From Planctomycetota bacterium (GTDB lineage: Bacteria; Planctomycetota; Brocadiia; SM23-32), in contig JAGXLK010000013.1 of the NCBI GenBank assembly GCA_018334735.1, positions 1 through 13,210 of the forward strand: a DNA stretch of 13,210 bases, written 5' to 3'. The translations under genes and the position numbers were made by a program. Positions 7,401-13,210 of this stretch are shown one piece after another. How positions within the stretch are numbered: position 1 is the first letter of the stretch; every line of letters begins with the position of its first letter. The notes under the pieces were generated by a model. The model searched no databases. It saw nothing but the letters and a program-made list of their open reading frames with translations, and was not told the DNA's origin.

Positions 7401-8075
7401 GAATGCAACGGCATCGGCCACGCGCAGCAGGATATCGAGGTTTTCCTGTTTGGAATTAGCGGCAATGGTCTCTTCCCAGCGATGGCCGCGCACGTTTTTC
7501 ATGGCGTAGAACAGATGATCCTGGTCATCCGAACCGAGATCGTGGACCGGAACGATATTCGGGTGGTCGAGATCGCCGGTAACGGCGGCTTCGGAGAGGA
7601 ATCGGGCGCGGGCAGCGGGGCTCTGAGCCGAGTCCTCTTTCATCATTTTGAGGGCAATGTCGCGATCAAACGAGGTTTGTCTGGCCGAATAGACAACGCC
7701 CATACCGCCTTCGCCGATCTGTTTCAACAGTTCATAGTCAGCTGCCGATTCGTCCGGAATCGGTGCCCAGTTGAGGGATTTCTGCTTGATGGAGAGGTTT
7801 GTCGGCGTCTCGGTTTCCCGTTGTTCCGGTTCGATCGAGACAGTTGCGTCCTGAATACCGGAGACGGAATCGGCCCAGATGGATTCGATTTCCTCAAGGG
7901 ATACGTTTTCGGACGGGAGATACTGGAGATCCTGCGTATCCCAGTTTTCGTTCACATCTTCGGCGGGTTCCGTTTTCGCTCCGCAATCGGGACATTTTGC
8001 TGGAGCTCCCTGGTCCGCTCGGGTGACCAGCGATTTGCCGCACTTCGGACAAATTTTTTTCTCATCATCGATCAT
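4497..8075 (-). CDS. Transmembrane Ser/Thr protein kinase with zinc ribbon and 14 WD40 repeats
   Basis: A 1192-residue Hanks-type kinase. In order: a zinc ribbon (Cys9, Cys12, Cys28, Cys31); an acidic linker; a kinase domain at about 114-372 with glycine loop GEGGMGVVY (121-129), Lys143, Glu162, HRDLKPEN (233-240), DWG (253-255) in place of DFG, and APE (283-285); a TPR-like helical stretch (about 385-460); a basic stretch and one membrane helix (about 482-501); a charged coiled coil (502-540); a short helical hairpin ending GHRNWEWGRLLHL; then 14 WD40 units to the C-terminus. All catalytic residues are present, so it should be active. The basic residues before the helix predict the kinase inside and the propellers outside, suggesting a sensor whose WD40 domain binds a ligand or protein. 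DWG and WD40 tails are common in planctomycete-type kinases. The ATG follows a GAGGGGACGGG ribosome site. Substrate and signal are unknown. Confidence 0.95.
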   Translation of the reverse strand: MIDDEKKICPKCGKSLVTRADQGAPAKCPDCGAKTEPAEDVNENWDTQDLQYLPSENVSLEEIESIWADSVSGIQDATVSIEPEQRETETPTNLSIKQKSLNWAPIPDESAADYELLKQIGEGGMGVVYSARQTSFDRDIALKMMKEDSAQSPAARARFLSEAAVTGDLDHPNIVPVHDLGSDDQDHLFYAMKNVRGHRWEETIAANSKQENLDILLRVADAVAFAHSKGVVHRDLKPENVMLGEFGEVLLMDWGLAVSFSEMGKAEPVGSQTGPGGTPVYMAPEMAQADSGKIGPASDIYLLGAILYEILTERPPHTGNNVMHCLMNAAHNRIQPAETEGELLDVAKKAMATDILHRYETVQDFQNAIRECRAHHESLALSSRADDLLHQARETGEYDMFSRALLSFEEALNLWPENHHAREGTAGTALEYAESAYKNRDLDLAESLLDPEDDRHRGLLSKVGSARRERDARRKRLRFFKYGSATLVGVVLLVMTVAFFWIRSERNRAVRSEKNAVAARNREQKQRRKAENALRRAERENYYHSIALADQHIQNREFDEAQTLLLKAPPGHRNWEWGRLLHLCRLDLLTLYKGKLQPRSMAVSSDGRYLAVPCWDNTIAVWDLSDPDSPKKLNGHTGIISAVAFSPDGRWLASASWDGSVRFWDVRIGKELKKITPGNSRIRSVAFSPDGKRILTGNSDRSVKLLDIASGKELRSFAGHEGPVMDVDFAPDGGCFLSVCEAGPIRIWDTVPGQPVAVLGKSGFASAVFAADGKHIACSGQDGRLSVWNVQTKKKLWEKVAHRGACRAVAFSPAGKFVASAGDDRLVKLWKTRSGKKLLTLTGHSGAVLSLCFAPGGRTIFTGGADHTVKAWNSGKNRAEVILGEGKTMVSCGAWSPDRKIVATGGQDGFVRLWNVATGQLMARFRADPHATTSIAFSPDGRRVASGGFRGNLILYEIAKTQKKSWTANSGPVLATVFSPDGKLVATGTWGNKVFVRQTENPSEITVLSTIDRAARSLAFSINGKWLACGGGDGALQIWETDSWQERLDIRAHSGCTHSVSFSPNNKRLISAGEEGKARLWQIPSGKLTRVLRGHTDGVNVADFSPDGSRIVTAGKDKTARIWDAHTGRQLLCLRPKLGEIFSVRFSTDGRQLLVCGKTGSKIALAVNSSFSSKALYEQKRKAWVLRWEKTH
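4572..6284 (-). repeat. Fourteen tandem WD40-repeat units within the kinase gene
   Basis: Fourteen units of about 40 codons encode kinase residues 598-1168. Most carry the pattern (V/I)-x-(S/A)-(V/L)-(A/x)-FSPDG near the start and a W-(D/N/x) at the end, for example AVAFSPDGRWLASASWDGSV and SVAFSPDGKRILTGNSDRSV. Unit 14 has lost the terminal Trp-Asp. Fourteen is twice seven, so two consecutive seven-bladed propellers are likely. The units differ at the DNA level, so this is an old array rather than a fresh tandem duplication. Confidence 0.85.
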
Positions 8076-8117
8076 CCCGTCCCCTCGCTTCCAAAAATGA
8101 CGGTTCCTCGCAATCGA

Positions 8118-8144
8118 AAATGACCGGGAGCCATCCTGTCATTT
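8118..8144 (-). terminator. Terminator-like hairpin after mrfA
   Basis: On the minus strand, 26 bases beyond the mrfA stop, AAATGACAGG pairs with CCGGTCATTT: 10 positions with a single mismatch around a 7-base loop. The 3' arm ends in a T run (TTTT), as in an intrinsic terminator, although the T run is short and overlaps the stem. A near copy of the right arm (GTCATTTTTGG) recurs about 20 bases on, just before the kinase ribosome site. The hairpin would separate the mrfB-mrfA unit from the kinase gene, although no clear kinase promoter is visible in the remaining 40 bases, so partial read-through is possible. Confidence 0.5.
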
Positions 8145-8169
8145 CTACCATTTGCCGGGAAGGCGTTGC

Positions 8170-11043
8170 TCATTCGTTTCCAGATCGTTTTTTCTTCAGT
8201 TTTCGTGCCCGCGAAGCAATTGAATCTCCCAGGCTCCGCGGCTGTTCGCCTGTTGCTTTTTCCTCGTTGTTTGTGGGCTTTTCTCCTTCGACGGACGCCT
8301 CCTCGGGGGCCGATTGTGTTTCTTGGGGCTCATAACGTCCGCGAATGTCGGCCGCCCCGGTATCTCTGACCAGCGGCGCTCCGGGGAAATCAATTGGTTT
8401 TCGGCTTCCGCGTCCGCGTTTCATACCCTGAGGAGCACCGTTTTTCCCGGTTTCCGGGGAAAGACGTTCGTCGGGGATATTTTGTTCGAGACGCTGACGC
8501 AACTTCTTGTGGAAATCGCGTCGGCTGCGGCGTCGCTGTGCCACATCGGGGCGGTCCAGGACTTCTTCTTCGATCGGTTCAGGATATCCTTCCGGGGGGG
8601 TTGGTTCAATCCGGTGGAGCAGACGCGGTTCGCGCATCCGCTCGAGTCTCCGGCGCAGGGCTTTCCGCAGGCGCGCTTTTTCACCGTCGGTTCGGTCCGC
8701 CAGGTTTGTGCGGTCCGGACAATCCAGGGCCGAGCGATCGCCCAGCAGACCTTCGAGAATCATAATTGCGGATTCCCGGCTCGGCACGGCCCCCTCGTGG
8801 CGTTCGACGTTCCAGGAGGCAAATTGCCGGAGTGGTTTGCCAACACACGCGGGGCATCCGTCCTCGCAGTCGCAGGATTTTATGTGTTCAAGGACGGCTG
8901 GCATGATTTCGCCGAGCCGCTCATAGGCTTTTTCCGTAAACCCCAGCCCGTGAGTGTAGAGTTCGTAGACGAAAATCGATTGCCACGGGGAGTTCGCGCT
9001 GCCAATGGTGTGGGAGAAATCGAGGGTGTTGCAGGTGATGAACAGCGGCAGCAACATACGCGTGGCGTAGCCGATGCCGCGTAGACCACTGTGGGTGTTT
9101 AGCCCGGCGTTACGAACTCGGGCCAGAAGTGGTTCGGGGGGCTCGATCCAGAACGCCATTGTCTCCAGGGTCAGCGGCGGCAGGTTAAGTCCGTGACGGC
9201 TGATGGCATCGAGTTCGTAGAAGTGGATCTTTTCGTATCCCACAGTCCGGTCATAGGCCGTCACTTCGCCCCAATGTGCCACACCCGTCCCGAAAGGCTT
9301 TTCGCGCAGTTTCAGATCGATGTGATGAACATCGGCTCCGCCGAGCGGCTGCGTGTAATAATCGACGTCGACCCGCCGGACGGTGGCGATGTTGCGTTCC
9401 ATGTCCAGATCCAGCACACGCCAGGTTTCTCCGTTGTGCAGGTAAATGGCGTCCGGATGTACAAGAGGCGGTGCGTCGGCTTTGTCCACTTCCTCGATGA
9501 CCTCACCCGTTTCTTCGTCCTCGATCATCACGGTCTCACCGTACGCGTAGCGAAGCGCCAGCTCGTGGTGGGGGATTTCGCTTGCCGAGTGGTACCATTT
9601 GTCATCGATCCGGTGGATTTTGTGGTTTTCCTCAAGAACGCTCAGGACGAGGTCGGAATCCGGCCCGAAGGAATCGGCTTCTTCATCGCTGAGTGGCAGC
9701 TCATGGCTTGCACAGCGTAGGTGTCCCAGCGTCACAAAGGGGTTTTCGGGCTCGAGGACCGCTGCTTCGATGGGGCGCCCGAAAATGTAATCGGGTTCCG
9801 TCATCACGTACTGGTTGGTTGCTGTGTCAATGCCGATCAGTATCACCAGGGCGTCCCGTTCCTCGCGACCGGCCCGACCGGCCTGTTGGAAGAACGAGGC
9901 GAGGGTTCCCGGGTAGCCCACGACCACGCTGGCATCGAGCACGCCGACATCGATTCCGAGTTCCAGCGCTGGCGTGGTGCTGACGCCCATCAATTCGCCC
10001 TCGAAGAGTCGGCGCTCGATCTCACGTCGTTCTTCAGGTAGATAACCGCCCCGGTAGGGGCAGATTTTGCCCGCGAGTTGCGGGGTTTCCTCCCGGAGTT
10101 TGTCCCGCACGTAGCGGTAGATCATCTCAGCGGTGACGCGGGCTTTCGAGAAAACGATTGTGGGAATACCCTGCTGGACCAACCGGACCATCAGGTCGTG
10201 GGCCTCAACGTTTGCGCTTCGGCGCGAACGCCAATCTCTTTCGCGGACCGTTGGCGGGTTCCAGAACAGGTACGTTCTGCCACCTCGCGGGCTTCCGTCT
10301 TCGCTGATAACTTCCATTTCACGGCCGGTCAGGCGTTCAGCGAGTTCGGCGGGGTTGGCGATGGTGGCCGAACAGGCAATGATCTGCGGATCTGAGCCGT
10401 AGCGCTCACAAATGCGCCAGAAACGATGCATGAGGTTGGCCATGTTCGAGCCAAATATGCCGTTATAAACGTGGATTTCATCGAGGACCAGATACTCGAG
10501 ATTGGCAATAAATTCCGCCCAGCGCCCGTGTTGTGGCATAATCGAAGCATGAAGCATGTCGGGGTTGCTGAATATCGCCGAGGCGTTTGTGCGCAGTTTT
10601 TTCCGAAGTGAGGAGGGCGTATCGCCATCGTAGACGCCGGCGAGCGATTCATCAATTTTCGCCGATTCCATCGCCCGGGAGAATCCCCGAAATTGGTCCT
10701 GGGTGAGAGCTTTTGTGGGGAAGAGGAGGAGCGAACGCGCCCGGCGCCCCTGGAGCAACGTTTCCAGAATCGGGAGGGCATAGCAGAGAGTCTTCCCGCT
10801 GGCGGTACCTGTTGTGATGAGCACATCTTGGCCATCTCGGGCCATATTGGTGGCCAGAGCCTGGTGGGAGTAGAGCCGTTCGATCCCGCGATCTTCCAGA
10901 ACCCTTTCGATCGGAGCAGGAAAGGGCCTCCCCAGCTCCCCGTACCTGGCGTCCCTCGGTTCGACCCGGCGGATATGAACGATTTGTCCCTGGTATTCAG
11001 GGGAATCTTCAAGTTCGCGGATGAATGATTCGAAGCTGGTCAT
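8170..11043 (-). CDS. mrfA: Superfamily 2 DNA helicase MrfA/YprA with four-cysteine site and long charged tail
   Basis: A 957-residue ATP-dependent helicase of the YprA/MrfA (DUF1998) family. Visible motifs: YSHQ (58-61, Q motif), Walker A TGTASGKT (78-85), PTKAL, Walker B box DEIH (188-191), SAT (225-227), TTPALELGID (356-365) and QQAGRAGR (386-393). The DUF1998 region ends with Cys724, Cys726, Cys730 and Cys733, the metal-binding cluster typical of the family. In B. subtilis, MrfA acts with the exonuclease MrfB to repair mitomycin C lesions independently of UvrABC. Here mrfB is directly upstream, its stop 10 bases from this ATG, with no good Shine-Dalgarno between, so translation is probably coupled. 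From about residue 770 there is a 185-residue tail rich in Arg, Glu and Pro, lacking in the roughly 750-residue B. subtilis protein; it may be disordered and bind DNA or a partner. Helicase identity is very secure, and the repair role is by homology. Confidence 0.93.
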   Translation of the reverse strand: MTSFESFIRELEDSPEYQGQIVHIRRVEPRDARYGELGRPFPAPIERVLEDRGIERLYSHQALATNMARDGQDVLITTGTASGKTLCYALPILETLLQGRRARSLLLFPTKALTQDQFRGFSRAMESAKIDESLAGVYDGDTPSSLRKKLRTNASAIFSNPDMLHASIMPQHGRWAEFIANLEYLVLDEIHVYNGIFGSNMANLMHRFWRICERYGSDPQIIACSATIANPAELAERLTGREMEVISEDGSPRGGRTYLFWNPPTVRERDWRSRRSANVEAHDLMVRLVQQGIPTIVFSKARVTAEMIYRYVRDKLREETPQLAGKICPYRGGYLPEERREIERRLFEGELMGVSTTPALELGIDVGVLDASVVVGYPGTLASFFQQAGRAGREERDALVILIGIDTATNQYVMTEPDYIFGRPIEAAVLEPENPFVTLGHLRCASHELPLSDEEADSFGPDSDLVLSVLEENHKIHRIDDKWYHSASEIPHHELALRYAYGETVMIEDEETGEVIEEVDKADAPPLVHPDAIYLHNGETWRVLDLDMERNIATVRRVDVDYYTQPLGGADVHHIDLKLREKPFGTGVAHWGEVTAYDRTVGYEKIHFYELDAISRHGLNLPPLTLETMAFWIEPPEPLLARVRNAGLNTHSGLRGIGYATRMLLPLFITCNTLDFSHTIGSANSPWQSIFVYELYTHGLGFTEKAYERLGEIMPAVLEHIKSCDCEDGCPACVGKPLRQFASWNVERHEGAVPSRESAIMILEGLLGDRSALDCPDRTNLADRTDGEKARLRKALRRRLERMREPRLLHRIEPTPPEGYPEPIEEEVLDRPDVAQRRRSRRDFHKKLRQRLEQNIPDERLSPETGKNGAPQGMKRGRGSRKPIDFPGAPLVRDTGAADIRGRYEPQETQSAPEEASVEGEKPTNNEEKATGEQPRSLGDSIASRARKLKKKRSGNE

Positions 11044-11053
11044 TGTGTCGGTT

Positions 11054-12022
11054 TCAGGAGTCCGAATTTCCCTCAGGCGGTTGCGTGAAACGACGCATGA
11101 TATCGGCCATTGTAACGATATCGAGCATGTTATGTTTGAGGATTTTTACCATCTGGTTGGCATTGCCGCTCCGCACGAACTGATGATAGGCCGCGGGGAT
11201 CTGTTCGCCGGGAATGTCCCCGTTCCGAGGACGACCACAGATGTAAGTTTCGAGCGTCTGGAGCTTACAGTTGGGCAATTGATTTTTCCAGACGCGACGG
11301 CAGACATGGAGGAGATCGAAATGAAGCGGCTCTTCGGCCAGATCGACCCCCGTTGCTGCTGCCCGTGTGCGTAGATACGGCATGTCAAAACTTTTTCCGT
11401 TGAATGTTACAAGCATTTTTTTGTCGGCGAAACGCTGATTGAACAGCAATATGGCCGCCGGTTCTTCCGAGTAGTCGCGCGCAAGATACTGGCGCACAAT
11501 TAATTGATCGTTCTCACATTCCATGGAACCGATCAGGAAGAGGGGGGAACTGCCCAGCCCGGTGGTTTCAAGGTCCATGAAAACGATATCTTCCGGTTCT
11601 AGACCCTCCGCGGGCCAGAGATCGCGCATTCTATGACGGAGTCCGGATTGTGGTTTTGAGAGCGCCTCGATGAATTCACTGTACAACTCGATGTGTTCCG
11701 GTTTTTCCGAGAACGCGGTTTCAATCAGATAAATGGTCCTGCCTTTCCGCACGGATACTTCTTCTCCTTCGACAGCATCTTCGAGGGAGACCCGGATCGA
11801 GGACGGGTTGCGATCGTTCGCCGGATTATCGGAGGATATGCGGGGAATGTCGCGCTCGTATCGGATTTCTTTATCGGCTTTTTTGGAAGCGCGTTCCTCG
11901 CACTGTTTCCGCCACCGTCGCACGGCGCTTTGGAGTTCTTCCGAGTCTTTTTGGGGGGTTTTCGGCTCCGATTTCCCGTCGTCGATAAGGTCATCCAATT
12001 TCTTTTTCATATCGTCCGGCAT
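11054..12022 (-). CDS. mrfB: DEDDh-type exonuclease MrfB/YprB (RNase H-like fold)
   Basis: A 322-residue protein whose C-terminal half is a YprB-type RNase H-like exonuclease. The metal-binding acidic residues are all present: Asp150 and Glu152 in FMDLETTGL, Asp213 in VTFNGKSFDMPYL, and Asp301 with His297 in HNMLDIVTM. The YprB-specific stretch FDLLHVCRRVW...NCKLQTLE...DIPGEQIPAAYHQF spans 235-282. Residues 1-140 are charged and of unclear function. B. subtilis MrfB (about 410 residues) carries a C-terminal TPR-like region after the nuclease domain; here the protein ends about 20 residues after the last catalytic Asp, so that region is absent. It is the first gene of a two-gene unit with mrfA, preceded by a GAGAG ribosome site and a good promoter. 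Predicted to degrade DNA 3' to 5' during lesion removal with MrfA; no LexA-like box is visible. Confidence 0.92.
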   Translation of the reverse strand: MPDDMKKKLDDLIDDGKSEPKTPQKDSEELQSAVRRWRKQCEERASKKADKEIRYERDIPRISSDNPANDRNPSSIRVSLEDAVEGEEVSVRKGRTIYLIETAFSEKPEHIELYSEFIEALSKPQSGLRHRMRDLWPAEGLEPEDIVFMDLETTGLGSSPLFLIGSMECENDQLIVRQYLARDYSEEPAAILLFNQRFADKKMLVTFNGKSFDMPYLRTRAAATGVDLAEEPLHFDLLHVCRRVWKNQLPNCKLQTLETYICGRPRNGDIPGEQIPAAYHQFVRSGNANQMVKILKHNMLDIVTMADIMRRFTQPPEGNSDS

Positions 12023-12063
12023 GGCGGCTCTCTCTGATATTTGAACAAAGACTATACAAATGC

Positions 12064-12091
12064 ATTATATGGCAGCGCCCGGATTAGCCAA
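12064..12091 (-). promoter_or_regulatory. Promoter for mrfB-mrfA
   Basis: On the minus strand, TTGGCT (12091-12086), a 16-base spacer and a perfect TATAAT (12069-12064). Transcription would start near 12057, about 35 bases before the mrfB ATG, which is a normal leader. A second -10-like TATAGT lies about 15 bases further on. No recognisable SOS operator overlaps it. Confidence 0.6.
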
Positions 12092-12159
12092 AGCGTATTG
12101 ACGGAAATAGGCCGTTTGGTTCAGCTTGGGAAAAGTTGGCCGACTCACGAAACGAATAC

Positions 12160-12180
12160 TATCCCCTCGCGGTGGGGATA
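12160..12180. repeat. Perfect 7-base inverted repeat in the oxidase-mrfB spacer
   Basis: TATCCCC (12160-12166) and GGGGATA (12174-12180) flank a 7-base centre. It lies about 70 bases upstream of the mrfB -35 and is not followed by a T run on either strand. It could be a regulator binding site or a stem in an untranslated RNA. The rest of the 291-base spacer (12023-12313) contains the mrfB promoter, a TGCGGG/CCCGCA inverted repeat (12207-12212 and 12247-12252) and the terminator at 12268-12307. I see no convincing protein gene in it. Confidence 0.4.
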
Positions 12181-12267
12181 TTTATGGTTCGACCTACACC
12201 AGCGGCTGCGGGCGCTCCTCGTCCTTCGTTTGGCTTCCGCGCAGCTCCCGCACAGGCACTGCTTGAT

Positions 12268-12307
12268 AAAAGCGGGCTATTTCTGCGATTTCGGAGGGCT
12301 CGCTTTT
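12268..12307 (-). terminator. Terminator-like hairpin after the FAD-linked oxidase gene
   Basis: Beginning 6 bases after the oxidase stop codon, AAAAGCGAGC pairs with GCCCGCTTTT on the minus strand: ten positions with one A-C mismatch and a 20-base loop, with the 3' arm ending in TTTT. On the opposite strand the mismatch becomes a G-U pair, so it could work in both directions. The long loop lowers confidence. Confidence 0.5.
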
Positions 12308-12313
12308 CCCCGT

Positions 12314-13210
12314 TCAGAACAAAACTCCGGGATTGAACATTCCTTCGGGGTCGAACTGGCGACGCACATTTTCCATTTGCTCGAGTTCTTCGTTGGAAAA
12401 TTGTACTGATAGAAAATCCCGTTTGATTCGTCCAATCCCGTGTTCGGCAGAGACGCTTCCTTCCATTGCCACCACATTGTCGGCAAAACTTTTATAGAGT
12501 GCCATCGCCCGGTCGAGTTCGGCTTTATTCTCGGGGAGAATGTTAATGTGAAGATGGTTATCGCCGATATGACCGAAAATCACGTATTGCAGGCCGGAAT
12601 CTTCAAGGGTTTTGCGGTAGACCGACATCACGTCTCCGAGCCGTTCATTGGGGACCGCCATGTCGGTGCCAATTTTATGCAACGCCGGCACTTTCCGCTG
12701 GCGTCGCCCGATAATACCGTTGACATATTCGGGGACCGCGTGCCGGAACTCTTTCATACGACCGAGTTCTCCCGGCGAAAAACCGGCCCAGCTTTTTGAC
12801 GCCGTTGTCCCGGCCACCTGCAATTCTTGCTCCAGAAAATCGTAGATCTTCCGAAATTCATCGTCCCCGTCGAACTTAATCTCCAGGTAAACCGCACAGC
12901 CGGCATTTCCATCCAGAGGTGGCACGCCGCTTGAAGCCCCTTCTTTCCGCCGTTTGTCCCTGAGAAGGTCCAGAGCTTTTGGGCCGATGTATTCGATAGC
13001 AAGCGGGTCGATTTCTTCGGAGACGCGCGCTCTGTTGACAAATTCAAGGACGTTTTCTTCGGAGGGCAAAAATGCTGTGAGGAACAATCGTTCCGGTGGT
13101 TCGAACGCCAGACGGAGTTCGATTTCGACCAACAGGCCAAGCGTCCCTTCGCTCCCCACGAACAGATCAACGGCATCCATACCGTGTACGAGATAGTAAC
13201 CGGCCGTATG
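12314..13210 (-). CDS. FAD-linked oxidase, glycolate oxidase GlcD/D-lactate dehydrogenase family (C-terminal 298 residues)
   Basis: The frame is open from the right edge of the window, so the start lies outside; the first ATG inside (13180) is internal. The fragment begins at the end of the FAD-binding domain (TAGYYLVHG, then LFVGSEGTLGLLVEIELRL), where family members read VGSEGTLG. The rest is the FAD-oxidase C-terminal cap: IGTDMAVP, the metal- and substrate-site motif FGHIGDNHLH, SAEHGIG with its conserved histidine, and the usual end FDPEGMFNPGVLF. Family members oxidise 2-hydroxy acids such as glycolate or D-lactate, passing electrons to quinone, cytochrome or a partner iron-sulfur protein. 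The substrate cannot be told from this part, so I give no symbol. The gene is followed at once by a terminator-like hairpin and seems to end its transcription unit. The family is very secure. Confidence 0.93.
   Translation of the reverse strand, partial: HTAGYYLVHGMDAVDLFVGSEGTLGLLVEIELRLAFEPPERLFLTAFLPSEENVLEFVNRARVSEEIDPLAIEYIGPKALDLLRDKRRKEGASSGVPPLDGNAGCAVYLEIKFDGDDEFRKIYDFLEQELQVAGTTASKSWAGFSPGELGRMKEFRHAVPEYVNGIIGRRQRKVPALHKIGTDMAVPNERLGDVMSVYRKTLEDSGLQYVIFGHIGDNHLHINILPENKAELDRAMALYKSFADNVVAMEGSVSAEHGIGRIKRDFLSVQFSNEELEQMENVRRQFDPEGMFNPGVLF

Noticed and set aside
7212..8123. A 303-codon open frame antisense to the kinase domain, and similar ones at 6168-6860 and 8314-9084
   Set aside because: These are antisense shadows of the kinase and mrfA frames, caused by codon-position composition; no ribosome sites or domains support them.
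12041..12409. A 122-codon plus-strand frame across the oxidase-mrfB spacer
   Set aside because: It runs through the mrfB promoter, the terminator hairpin and into the oxidase C-terminus antisense, lacks a ribosome site, and shows no recognisable domain.

Overview
The window reads as ordinary chromosome from a free-living bacterium of moderate GC content. The best lineage clue is a 1192-residue transmembrane Ser/Thr kinase with a DWG (not DFG) motif and a long WD40 array, an architecture typical of Planctomycetes and other PVC-type or related deep-branching phyla. I cannot place it more precisely from sequence alone. There are no rRNA or tRNA genes, insertion sequences, CRISPR arrays or phage genes that I can support.

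Layout, left to right. (1) Positions 1-1337, minus strand: a two-gene unit made of a six-helix membrane protein (432-1337) followed 3 bases later by a secreted protein cut by the window edge (1-428). (2) A divergent control region (1338-1580) with a plausible sigma70-type promoter in each direction. (3) mgtE (1581-2939, plus), a complete CBS-regulated magnesium channel; its start is best placed at a TTG. (4) mgtE runs convergently into a minus-strand gene (2974-4353) that joins a coiled coil, a TerB-like domain and a C-terminal PH-like domain. (5) Upstream of that, on the same strand, lies the giant kinase (4497-8075): zinc ribbon, kinase, helical-repeat linker, one membrane helix and 14 WD40 repeats, enough for two seven-bladed propellers. 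(6) A terminator-like hairpin separates the kinase from a DNA-repair pair, mrfB-mrfA (12022 down to 8170): a DEDDh exonuclease followed by a superfamily 2 helicase with a C-terminal four-cysteine site, with a clear promoter in front. (7) A 291-base spacer holds a terminator-like hairpin and an inverted repeat. (8) The right edge (12314-13210) is the C-terminal two thirds of an FAD-linked oxidase of the glycolate oxidase/D-lactate dehydrogenase family, entering from beyond the window.

Functional links: mrfB and mrfA almost certainly work together, as the B. subtilis pair does in mitomycin-lesion repair. The kinase and the TerB/PH protein may form an envelope-stress signalling pair, but this is inference from adjacency and domain types. 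The remaining genes (magnesium uptake, membrane/secreted pair, oxidase) look like unrelated neighbours. The least conventional items are the TerB-PH fusion next to the kinase, the 185-residue charged tail on MrfA, the short MrfB lacking room for the C-terminal repeat domain, and the structured spacer at 12092-12267.
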